43,755 bases of DNA. Origin: Verrucomicrobiota bacterium (lineage in GTDB: Bacteria; Verrucomicrobiota; Kiritimatiellia; SS1-B-03-39; UBA6053). The stretch spans positions 1 to 43,755 of the forward strand of contig JAFIGC010000033.1 of NCBI GenBank assembly GCA_020831635.1, read 5' to 3'. Shown in pieces: positions 1-8,200 of the stretch. Position 1 is the first letter of the stretch. Every line of letters starts with the position of its first letter. The notes under the pieces are model-generated. The model was not told the origin of the DNA, searched no databases, and worked only from the letters and a program-made list of their open reading frames with translations. The position numbers and the translations under genes are program-made.

Positions 1-67
1 GTCTGTGGTTTCAGGGTTTTGACCGCGCCTGTACTTTCAATCGACCCTTAAGTTACCATTCGGGTTG

Positions 68-239
68 GACCCCGTTGGGGTCAATCGGAAATGAGGTCTC
101 ATTCCGGCATTTGCATCCCAACGGGATGCCACTCGTCAGACCGGGGTGAAACCCCGGGGCTTTGATCCCCACTCGAACGCGCATCCCAACGGGATGCAAC
201 TCTACCAGGTTTCATTTAGCCGGTTGCGTAAAGCCCCTG
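68..239. repeat. ~170 bp palindrome-rich repeat, copy A
   Basis: The block contains GACCCCGTTGGGGTC (68-82), GCATCCCAACGGGATGC (113-129 and again 181-197) and a hairpin ACCGGGG/CCCCGG around 140-157. The same elements recur in the same order and orientation at 1374-1543, with only scattered differences. The two copies flank the two small genes at 557-838 and 880-1287. Function is unknown; such palindromes are typical of interspersed REP-like sequences. Confidence 0.8.
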
Positions 240-303
240 GTGTTGGCCGAATGGAGTGGCGTATCTTCAAGCGTTTGTCACGAAAACGTGCCAAAGGAAT
301 GCG

Positions 304-396
304 TTTCCGACGCTCGGAAGACCTCCGAAAAATCTTTCCGAGCTTCGGAAGGTTCGTGAAAAAACTATCCGAACGTCGGAAGACTTTTTTTCAACC
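304..396. repeat. 31 bp tandem repeat with dyad core, three units
   Basis: Three units start at 304, 335 and 366. Each begins with a dyad of the form TTCCGAnnnTCGGAAG (the third is TATCCGAACGTCGGAAG) and ends in an A-rich or T-rich tract; the third ends in seven Ts. The same period and dyad recur upstream of zwf at 33811-33903. A 31 bp spacing is close to three helical turns, so the dyads would lie on one face of the DNA. Confidence 0.75.
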
Positions 397-556
397 GAAA
401 CTTCTTAGAGCTCGTCTTCTTCTCTCACCCTCCGACTCCATTTGAGGCGGAGACTGCGTATAAAACTTCCATATAGTCTTGTAGGTGTTTTGGATTTTTG
501 GCATGGATCAACAAAGCAACCTGTTAATCCATATAATGTTTACAGAAGGGTATCAT

Positions 557-838
557 ATGAAAATTACGTCAGTCGGTTTCGGGTTTTGTGCATTGGGAGT
601 GCAATTGTATTTAGTTAATTTTTTGGCGGCTGTTTTTCATGTCATGGAGGTGAACCGGTGGCCAACAGAAGAAGGAAGAATCAGTGTGGCGTATGATTGG
701 GTTGGACGAGAACCGGCAAAAATTGGATTTGGTTTGTTCGTCCTGGGTTTGATTCTCATGATAGGTTCCTGTCGGAAATCCAGGAGATGTGAGAATAGAA
801 ATATTGCTTATGGAACCATGAAAAAATCAGGGAATTAA
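557..838 (+). CDS. Small two-helix membrane protein, unknown
   Basis: I do not recognise this 93-residue protein. It has two hydrophobic segments, roughly residues 5-27 and 55-72, joined by a polar loop containing WPTEEGR, and a basic C-terminal tail (CRKSRRCENR), so it should sit in the inner membrane. The ATG at 557 is preceded by GAAGGG at a suitable distance; an in-frame GTG at 485 would add 24 residues without a ribosome site and is less likely. The gene looks AT-richer than the core genes of the window. Together with the next gene it lies between two direct copies of a repeat, which suggests an acquired or mobile pair. Confidence 0.6.
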   Translation: MKITSVGFGFCALGVQLYLVNFLAAVFHVMEVNRWPTEEGRISVAYDWVGREPAKIGFGLFVLGLILMIGSCRKSRRCENRNIAYGTMKKSGN

Positions 839-879
839 CGGAGTTTCGCTGCGCTCCACTCCATGAATCATGACTAACG

Positions 880-1287
880 ATGGCCGAGGTGAAAACAGGT
901 AAATACACGAAACAGATTCAGGAAAACGGTAAGGAAATCTCTCGGCTGCATGCTCGTATTCATGAAAAGTTCAACAAATCACACGCACATCGAGACGATG
1001 AAGAAGCTTGGAAAAACGCGTGTGCTGAATTTCACGCCCGTTTCGACGAGTTGGCTTTTCCAGGTGGTCTCAATACGGCTTATGAACGTGTTGAGTCAGG
1101 TGAACCGGATGCGGTCGAAGCGGCATTATGTTTCTTGGAGTGTAGGCCGTATTTCTTTCGATCGGGATACATCTGGAAAAAACTGTTGCGTAAAATGAAA
1201 AAAGCGGAATTGTCCCAGGAACAACAAACTCGATTTGAGGTTGTGCGCGAAGATTTGAACCGATACAAGAAGCATCGCAATGCCTAA
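880..1287 (+). CDS. Conserved-looking hypothetical protein, soluble
   Basis: This 135-residue protein has no signal peptide or membrane segment. Residues 1-60 are charged and helical (RLHARIHEKF, EEAWKNACAEFH). The middle contains FDELAFPGG and then AALCFLECRPYFFRSGY, followed by a basic helical C-terminus. The pattern is reminiscent of a conserved hypothetical family found in several phyla, but I cannot name it and assign no function. It starts 41 bases after the preceding membrane-protein gene, and the two could be co-transcribed. No strong ribosome site precedes the ATG at 880. A short palindromic sequence (GGAG...CTCC, about 840-858) lies between the two genes. Confidence 0.6.
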   Translation: MAEVKTGKYTKQIQENGKEISRLHARIHEKFNKSHAHRDDEEAWKNACAEFHARFDELAFPGGLNTAYERVESGEPDAVEAALCFLECRPYFFRSGYIWKKLLRKMKKAELSQEQQTRFEVVREDLNRYKKHRNA

Positions 1288-1373
1288 CGGACAAAGAGGG
1301 TTGCGACCCCGTTGGGGTCGTCGAACTAGGGCGGATACGTTTCCCGGGGCGTTGCCGCCGGGCTGACGGGTAT

Positions 1374-1543
1374 GACCCCGTTGGGGTCAATCGGAAATGA
1401 GGTATCATTCCGGCATTTGCATCCCAACGGGATGCCACTCGTCAGACCGGGGTGAAACCCCGGTGACTCGCGCCCCCACAACCCGCATCCCAACGGGATG
1501 CCACTCCTCCCGGTTTCATTCCGCCGGTTGAGTAAGGCCCCTG
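1374..1543. repeat. ~170 bp palindrome-rich repeat, copy B
   Basis: This is the second direct copy of the block at 68-239. It contains GACCCCGTTGGGGTC (1374-1388), GCATCCCAACGGGATGC (1419-1435 and 1485-1501) and the ACCGGGG/CCCCGGT hairpin, and ends in a shared GGCCCCTG-like segment. The block is nearly identical over its first ~90 bases and diverges more after that. Confidence 0.8.
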
Positions 1544-1571
1544 AAATACAATATCTGTTGGAAAAGAGATT

Positions 1572-1591
1572 ATCGGCAAGGGACTGCCGAT
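1572..1591 (-). terminator. Possible intrinsic terminator of the topoisomerase gene
   Basis: Read on the minus strand, ATCGGCA and TGCCGAT form a 7 bp stem with a 6-base loop directly after the stop codon, followed by AATCTCTTTT. The stem is short and the T-tract interrupted, so this is a weak call. Confidence 0.35.
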
Positions 1592-3928
1592 CTACTGGGT
1601 TCGATTAAAATCCATTGCCACCTTGCCTTTTTCCACTTTGAGTCGGGCGGTGAAGGGTTTTCCGGCTTTGGAGGTGAAGTCGGTGATGGGGGCGGTGATG
1701 CCTTGTTCGAGGAGTTCTTTGACGATGGCTTGGGTGATGTTTTTTTTGGCGATGGTTTTCCAAATGACGAAGGAACAGCCCTGCTGCCAGTTGCTGCATC
1801 CGTAGGCTTTTTTGCCGGGGATGATGTCTCCGCCGCAGAGGGGGCAGCTTCCGAGGGATTTCTGCCCCTTGGCGGCTTTTTTGGATTTGACGGCTTCGGC
1901 GGTGACGGTACCGTCTTTTTTGAGGTGGAGGACGGCGAGGCCGGGTTGATTGTCGGTGCGGATGGCGACGGGTTTGAGGGTGTGGCCCAAATCCAGCATT
2001 TCGCTGGCGAGGCCGGGGTCGATTTCCGCCCCCAGGGTTTCTTTCCAGAGCACGAAATCGCATCCGCTCTTCCATTGGCTGCAGCCGTATCCCCGTTTGC
2101 CTTCGATGACCGGGGCTCCGCATTTTGGACAGGCGCCCAGTCCGCCACTGACGGCGTTGTCTTTGCCGCTGACCAGGGTGGCGGCGTGTTGGCGGATGCC
2201 TTGCATGAATTCTTCGGGATCGCCTTTGCCCAGTTCGATGTCTTTGAGTTTGGCCTCCCAGTCGCCGGTGAGTTCGGCGGAGGTGAGGCTGGGATCCTGA
2301 ATGAGACGCAGGAGATGTCGTCCGGCTTCGGTGCTGACGAGGTTTTTCTTTTGGCGGAGGATGTACTTGCGTCCGATGAGGGTTTCGATGATGGCGGCCC
2401 GGGTGGCGGGGGTGCCGAGGCCACGCTGTTTCATGGCTTCGCGCAGGGCATCGTCGTCCACCAATCGTCCGGCGGTTTCCATGCGCTTGAGGAGGGAGGC
2501 TTCCGAGTAGCGTTTGGGCGGGCGGGTGGATTTGGCGAGCAGATCGGGTTCGTGGGGGCCGGATTCGCCCTTCTCCATGGGGGGCATTTCCTGTTCGGGA
2601 TCCTCGTCGTCGGCCTTTTTTTCCTTTTTCTTTTGCATGTGGGGATAGAGGGCCTGCCATCCCCAATCGGCCACCACGGTGCCTTTGGCTTCGAAGGGTT
2701 CCTTGTCGATTTCCGCGTTCACGGTGGTGATGTCCTTGAGACAGGGCGGAAACAGGGCCGCCAGCAGACGGCGGGTCACGGCGGCATAGACTTTGGCCTC
2801 CATGTTTTGCAGATTCCGGGGGCATTCGGTGGTGGGCAGGATGGCGTGGTGATCGGTGACCTTGGCGTCGTCCACAATCCGCTTGCCGAGGGAAAGCTTT
2901 TCCAGATCGAGTTGTTGTACGAAGGGTTGGTAGTCCGTCGGCAGCGCCCGCAGGAGGGCGGGGAGTTCCCCGGCGATTTCCTCGCCGATGTGGCGGCTGT
3001 CGGTCCGGGGGTAGGTGAGGTGCTTGGCCTCGTAAAGGTTTTGGGCGGCGGCCAAGGTCTGTTCGGCGGTGAATCCGAACCAGGTGTTCATGTCCTGTTG
3101 CAAACTGGAGAGGTCGTAGAGCTGGGGCGGGGGAATACGCTGCTGCTTTTGCTCGATGTCCAAAACCACCAGGGGATGGGGACGCAGACGCTCCACCAAC
3201 TCGCGGGCCTTTTCCTCGTTGTCGAATTTGACCTTGGGTTGAATAAAACGGGTGTCGCGGTAGTTGGTGACCACCCGCCAATAGGCCTCGGGTTTGAAAT
3301 TGTCGATGTCAAGGTCGCGTTCCACGATGAGGGCCAACACGGGGGTTTGCACCCGTCCCACGCTCCAAAGGGTGCCGCGGGATCCATATTTGGCGGTGTG
3401 GTAGCGGGTGGCGTTGAGTCCGATGATCCAATCGGCCTCGCTGCGGCAGCGGGCGGCCTGATAAAGGGGATCGAATTCGTGGCCGTCGCGCAGGGATTCG
3501 AATCCCTTGCGAATGGCGTCGCGGGTGAGGGACTGAATCCACATGCGCTTGAAGGGTTTGTGTCCGGCTTTGGCCCATTGCTGAATGTAGCGGAAAATCA
3601 ATTCCCCCTCGCGTCCCGCGTCCGTCGCGCAGATGATCTCCTCGGCGTCCTTCATGAGGCGGGTGACCACTTTCAGTTGGTCCCTGGCTCCCTGGTCTCC
3701 GCGCGGACGCAGGGTAAAGGCGTCCGGCAGCAGCGGGAGGTCCTCGACCCGCCATTGCCGCCAGGCCGGGTTGTATTCATGGGGTTCGCACAGTTCCACC
3801 AGGTGGCCCAAGGCCCAGGTTACGGCCCAGTCGTTGCCTTCCAGATATCCCTGGTTTCGACGGGTGGCGCCTAGGACTTCGGCCAAATCCCGGGCCACAG
3901 ATGGTTTTTCCGCTAGAACTACACGCAT
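1592..3928 (-). CDS. topB: DNA topoisomerase III-like type IA topoisomerase
   Basis: This 778-residue type IA topoisomerase relaxes or decatenates DNA by single-strand passage through a covalent 5'-phosphotyrosine. The TOPRIM domain is at the N-terminus (EKPS at 7-10, acidic motif DAGREGEL at 103-110). The catalytic tyrosine is Y306 in HLTYPRTDS. The C-terminus carries two zinc-ribbon-like repeats with CPKC/CPLC pairs followed by YGC...GC (roughly 600-635 and 690-730), which bind DNA in relatives. Within the family it resembles TopB rather than TopA, because the sequence opens with MRVVLAEKPS and the tyrosine motif lies near residue 306. A lysine/glutamate-rich linker sits around 430-460. AGGGAG lies 7 bases upstream of the ATG. 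No partner gene lies next to it. Confidence 0.92.
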   Translation of the reverse strand: MRVVLAEKPSVARDLAEVLGATRRNQGYLEGNDWAVTWALGHLVELCEPHEYNPAWRQWRVEDLPLLPDAFTLRPRGDQGARDQLKVVTRLMKDAEEIICATDAGREGELIFRYIQQWAKAGHKPFKRMWIQSLTRDAIRKGFESLRDGHEFDPLYQAARCRSEADWIIGLNATRYHTAKYGSRGTLWSVGRVQTPVLALIVERDLDIDNFKPEAYWRVVTNYRDTRFIQPKVKFDNEEKARELVERLRPHPLVVLDIEQKQQRIPPPQLYDLSSLQQDMNTWFGFTAEQTLAAAQNLYEAKHLTYPRTDSRHIGEEIAGELPALLRALPTDYQPFVQQLDLEKLSLGKRIVDDAKVTDHHAILPTTECPRNLQNMEAKVYAAVTRRLLAALFPPCLKDITTVNAEIDKEPFEAKGTVVADWGWQALYPHMQKKKEKKADDEDPEQEMPPMEKGESGPHEPDLLAKSTRPPKRYSEASLLKRMETAGRLVDDDALREAMKQRGLGTPATRAAIIETLIGRKYILRQKKNLVSTEAGRHLLRLIQDPSLTSAELTGDWEAKLKDIELGKGDPEEFMQGIRQHAATLVSGKDNAVSGGLGACPKCGAPVIEGKRGYGCSQWKSGCDFVLWKETLGAEIDPGLASEMLDLGHTLKPVAIRTDNQPGLAVLHLKKDGTVTAEAVKSKKAAKGQKSLGSCPLCGGDIIPGKKAYGCSNWQQGCSFVIWKTIAKKNITQAIVKELLEQGITAPITDFTSKAGKPFTARLKVEKGKVAMDFNRTQ

Positions 3929-4285
3929 GTACGCTCCCTAAAACTTCTGGGCGGGGATGTCTATGAAAAAACGGATGGTTCTATCGCAAATGAATGCGAA
4001 TTCAGGATGTATTGGGGCTTGGGTTTTGAGAAAAGAGACCACGGATGCCATTCGGCAGACCACGGATGGGGATTGGGAAATGGAATCAGAGAAAAACACT
4101 GAATTTTCAAACGCAGAAGTCCGTCCACAACCGGATCGAAGAAGAACCAACGGATGGCTTTGCCGTCCAAAGGATATGAAAAATCCGTCCGCAACCGAAT
4201 CGAAGAAGGGCCAACGGATGGCTTTGCCGTCCAACGGATATGAAATCTTTTGCAAAAAGATGGGAAGTCGTCATGAAGTAAGTTC
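3929..4285. other. Intergenic region with ACGGATG repeats
   Basis: The two flanking genes diverge from this region. It holds a 64 bp tandem duplication (4120-4247) and, before it, loose copies of ACCACGGATG (around 4030-4070). Open frames of about 105-118 codons on both strands consist mostly of this repeat sequence and are not called. Confidence 0.55.
4120..4247. repeat. 64 bp tandem duplication
   Basis: Two adjacent units start at 4120 and 4184. Both run TCCGTCC-CAACCG-ATCGAAGAAG, then CCAACGGATGGCTTTGCCGT and end in GGATATGAAA, with only a few differences. Each unit contains an ACGGATGG element like those just upstream. Confidence 0.85.
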
Positions 4286-5269
4286 ATGGATAAGGACGAA
4301 ATTCTTCAAATGACGCCGGAAGGGATTTATTGCCCGGCGGGTGATTTTCACGTGGATCCGGTTCGCCGGGTGCCGCGGGCCCTGATTACCCACGGTCATG
4401 CGGACCACGCGCGCCGTGGGCACAAGTCCGCGCTCACTTCCGCCTCCGGGCGGGAGATCGTGCAACATCGGGTGGGCAACAAAACGCCGGTCGAAGGACT
4501 TCCCTTCGGCGAGAGCCGGACGCTGGGGGATGCCAAGGTGTCTTTTCATCCCGCCGGACATATTCTCGGCAGCGCCCAAATTCGGATCGAGGTCAAGGGC
4601 AGGGTGGCGGTGGTGACCGGGGACTACAAACGGGGAACGGACCCCACCTGCGAGGCATTCGAACCGGTCCCGTGTCATTTGTTGGTGACGGAAACGACCT
4701 TCGGTCTGCCCATTTACCGTTGGCCGGACTCCGCCGAAGAGGCGGCCAAAATCGACCGATGGTGGGCCGCGAACCAGGCCGACGGGGTGAACAGCCTTCT
4801 TCTCGGCTACAGTTTGGGAAAGGCCCAACGCCTTTTGGCTCTGTTGAATCGGGAACGCGGTCCAATTTTGCTACACGGGGCCGTGGTTCCGTTTCAGAAA
4901 TTTTATCGCAACGCGGGCATCGATTTGCCCCATGCGCATCACGTGAATGCCGAGCGCATTCGCGAGACGCGGGGTCAGGCCATGATCATCGCTCCGCCCT
5001 CGGGCATGAATGCCGCCTCGAATAGTTCCTGGATCAAAAAATTGTCTCCCCTGCGCGTGGCCATGGCCTCGGGATGGTTTCTCACCCGGAAACGGTCCGC
5101 GCGTTCGAGCTATGATCAGGGCTTCGTGATCTCCGATCACGTGGACTGGCCCGAACTCCTGGACACCGTGGCGGATTGTCAGCCCGACACCCTGTGGGCC
5201 ATGCACGGGCAAACCGAGACCGTGGCCCGGTATTTCGCGGAAAAAGGGTTGAAAACACAGGCCTTATAA
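4286..5269 (+). CDS. Ligase-associated type MBL-fold DNA exonuclease
   Basis: The 327-residue protein is a metallo-beta-lactamase-fold nuclease of the kind annotated as ligase-associated DNA exonuclease. The metal motif HGHADH is at residues 36-41, followed by HPAGHILGSAQI (about 91-102), GDYKRGTDP and a C-terminal SDHVDW and MHGQTE that complete the metal site. In other genomes this family is encoded beside an ATP-dependent DNA ligase and an Lhr-like helicase, and is thought to act in DNA repair. Here neither partner is adjacent: a topoisomerase gene diverges from it, and hrpA runs into it tail to tail with a 6-base overlap. The ATG at 4286 gives a normal N-terminus; an in-frame ATG at codon 9 is possible. 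The function is inferred from the family. Confidence 0.85.
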   Translation: MDKDEILQMTPEGIYCPAGDFHVDPVRRVPRALITHGHADHARRGHKSALTSASGREIVQHRVGNKTPVEGLPFGESRTLGDAKVSFHPAGHILGSAQIRIEVKGRVAVVTGDYKRGTDPTCEAFEPVPCHLLVTETTFGLPIYRWPDSAEEAAKIDRWWAANQADGVNSLLLGYSLGKAQRLLALLNRERGPILLHGAVVPFQKFYRNAGIDLPHAHHVNAERIRETRGQAMIIAPPSGMNAASNSSWIKKLSPLRVAMASGWFLTRKRSARSSYDQGFVISDHVDWPELLDTVADCQPDTLWAMHGQTETVARYFAEKGLKTQAL

Positions 5270-8200
5270 AGTGCGTCCGACTGAAGTCGGGACTTGCACT
5301 TCTGCCAACCAGGTTTCCAAGCGTTTGAGGCTGATTTTTTCGTGGGGGCGGAGATCGGGACAGAAAACGGCGATGCGCAGTTCTTCGATTTTGCGGAATC
5401 CTTCCCGCAGTTGGTCGGCGGTGAGGTTTTCGGCGGCTTCGGCGATGAGGGTGAGGGCGGGCTCCAGGTCTTCGCGTTTCCGGGCGTCTTTGGCGGGATC
5501 GCGTCGCAGGCGTTCGACGCGGTTGAGGGTGGCCCGCAAATACCGGGGATATCGGACGAGGTTCTCGGGGTCCTTGACCCAGCCCGCCGCCCACAGGGTG
5601 GATTGCTGCAATTCCAAATCACCGCGCACGGGGTCGGGGAGGGGACCGGCGAGGATTTCACTGACCTTGGAACGCAAATCGAAGATTTCCTTGAGTTGTT
5701 GGCCTCTGCGGGTGGCGATGGCGTAAAGTTCGCCCCGGGCGGTTTCGGCGACGGTCTGGAAGTCTTCCGCGTTTCGCGGCAGGGCGAGGTGCAGGGACAT
5801 GGCTTCGATGAAAACGCCGTTCATGATGTCGGCCATGGGGTCCCCGGAGCCGTCATGCATGGTGGTGAGGTCGAGTTGCACGCTGGTGGGCAGGGGGAAG
5901 CGCTTTTCGAGATATTTGACGGGTTCGGGATGCTGTATGCGGAAGAGTCGGATGAGTCCGGCCCGATGGGCGTTTTCGGCGGCTTCGGTCTGAGTGTACA
6001 GGCGCACCCTGCAGGTTTTTCCTTCGTCGACCAATGCGGGATGGTAGGTTTGTCCTTTGATTTCAATGCTTTCGGGAAGATCGCGTTGAGGCCACGCCAC
6101 CAGTCCGCTCTGCTGCCATTCCCGGGTGACGCCGGTTTGAATGGGGCGGGTTTGGGTGGGCAATTGGCCCTGTCCGGGAAAACGGAGGCCGGTATGGACG
6201 GTTTCGCTTTTGTCGTTGATGACTTCGAGCTTGGTGACGAGATGTGCGGGAAGTTTTTCCGGGTTCAGGTCGGGGGCGGCGAGGATGCGCTCGAGCTTGG
6301 CGGCGAGAAAGGCGGCGAGGGCGTGGTGGAGGGAGTGGGTCCATTCGAAGTTTTGCTGGCGCATCCAGTCCAGGGCTTCGAGGGCGGTGTCGCGGACGGG
6401 ATTGCAGGCGTTACGCAGGGGTTTGTCGAGGGTGCGGATGAGGGCTTCGATTTTTTCGGCCTGCCAGGCGGGAATGGTCCATTGTAGGAGTTCGTCGGGG
6501 AGCCGGGACAGGTCCCGGTCGCGAATGATCAGGGTGATGCCGTCGCGGTCGGGCTGATCGGGGGCGAATTCGTAGCGGACGCGGATGGGCGCTTTTTCGA
6601 TGGTGAACTCGTCGGGATAGTCCCGGGGGGAAATGGTTTCATCCGCGAAGAGGTCCTCGATGCGGGGCACCCAGTCCCGGCCTTCCATCCAGGTTTGAAA
6701 ATCGGCAATGCTGACCACGTCGGGGGGGAGGAGATTGCGGAAGTGGTCCAGAATCGGCAGGGCACCGGTGAAGTAGTCGGGACGGCGCAGTTTGTGTTCC
6801 CAATTTTTGAGGTCATCCAGCAATTGCCGGTAGCGCTTTACGGAGGGATGGTGAAGGGTGAAATTGGCGGGGACGAGTCCGTCGGTGAGGAAAATCTTGC
6901 GGGCCGCTTCCGGGTCCACGCGTCCGTAATGCACTCGGCGTCCGACGCTGAGGGTGAGTTGTCCCAAGACCACGCGTTCCTCGGCTTCGACAAAGCCGCG
7001 TTTGGCATTCCAGTAGGGACGTTCGTAAATGCTGCGGCAGAGGTGGGGGGCGACCTGTTGGACCCATTCGGGTTTGAGGGCGGCGCATTCGCGGGCAAAC
7101 AGGCGCGAGGTTTCCAGGAGGGTGTAGGCCATGATCCACTTGGGCGGCTTTTTGCCGAGGGCGCTGCCGGGAAAAACGTGAAAAAGCTGTCCGCCGGGAT
7201 TGCGGAAGACCTGGTTTTCCTCGCGCTGGCCAACCATGCGGGGCACGCCGGCGAGCAGGCTTCGGTGCAGGCCGTCGGCATCGGCGAGTTCCATTTCGCC
7301 AATGGATTTGGGGACCTGCCACTTGTGCTTGGCGCAGGTTTCGCGCAGGTCGTCGACCATGTTGATCCACTCTTCCACCCGCCTTGCGTTGAGAAAGGCG
7401 TTTTGGCAGAATTTGCGGCGTTGGGTGCGGCTGGAGGAGGCCTGGCAGACGGCGTTCCAGAGGTTGAAAATGCCCATGAAGTCGGAATCGGGGTCTTTCC
7501 AGGCCGCGTGGGCGCGGTCGGCGGCTTCGGCTTTGTCGGCGGGACGTTCCCGCGGGTCCTGAATGGAGAGGAAGGTGGCGACCACGAGCACGGCGGGCAG
7601 GATGTTTTCGGCGTGGCCCTCCTCCAACATGCGGGCCAAGCGCGGTTCGAGGGAGAAGGCGGCCAGACGGCGTCCGCGTTTGGTGAGGGCGCGGGTCCGG
7701 GTCATGGCTCCGATTTCGAAAAGGGTGCGGTATCCTTCGGCGATAAAGGCGCCTTTGGGGGGATCGATGAGGGGGAATTCCGTGAGGGGGGGCAACCCGA
7801 GAACGGCCATGCGCAGGATGACTTCGGCCAGGGAACTGCGGCGGATTTCGGGGTCGGAATAGGCGGGGGCGTCGTTGAGGGTTTGCTCGGCGTAGAGACG
7901 GACGCAAACCCCTGGTCCGGTGCGTCCGCAGCGTCCGCGCCGCTGACGCGAGGAGGCTTGGGACACCTGTTCGGTGAGCAGCCGTTGGATTTGGGACTGG
8001 GGATGAACGCGGTGGACGCGTACTTGTCCGGTGTCGATGACGGCGCGGATGCCGGGGAGGGTGATGGAGGTTTCGGCGACGTTGGTGGCGAGGACGATTC
8101 TGCGGCTTCCGCCGCTTGCGAACACGCGCTGTTGGTCCTTCAGGCTGAGGCGGGCGAAAAGGGGAAGCACGTCGGCCCGGTCCCGATAATGGCCTTCGAC

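Larger units (their letters stand above)
1..556. other. Intergenic region with repeats, no credible gene
   Basis: This stretch holds one copy of a ~170 bp palindrome-rich repeat (68-239) and a three-unit 31 bp repeat array (304-396). A 99-codon open frame (146-445) runs straight through both repeats and has no family resemblance, so I do not call it a gene. The first 67 bases show nothing I can identify. Confidence 0.6.
1288..1591. other. Repeat-rich intergenic region
   Basis: This region holds a perfect palindrome CGACCCCGTTGGGGTCG at 1304-1320, the second copy of the ~170 bp repeat (1374-1543), and a small hairpin next to the end of the topoisomerase gene (1572-1591). I see no gene in it. 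Confidence 0.7.

Noticed and set aside
304-396. 31 bp units as a small CRISPR array
   Set aside because: The conserved part and the variable part are one continuous unit with no separate unique spacers, and no cas gene is near.
146-445. 99-codon open frame in the first repeat region
   Set aside because: It runs through the palindromic repeat and the 31 bp array, and the translation has no domain or signal.
68-1543. Integron-type attC sites around the small genes
   Set aside because: The palindromes lack the GTTRRRY/RYYYAAC core boxes in the right arrangement, and no integrase gene is seen.
1703-3874. Long plus-strand open frame opposite the topoisomerase gene
   Set aside because: It is the shadow of a GC-rich gene; the translation is glycine-rich with no family pattern, while the minus strand has full topoisomerase motifs.
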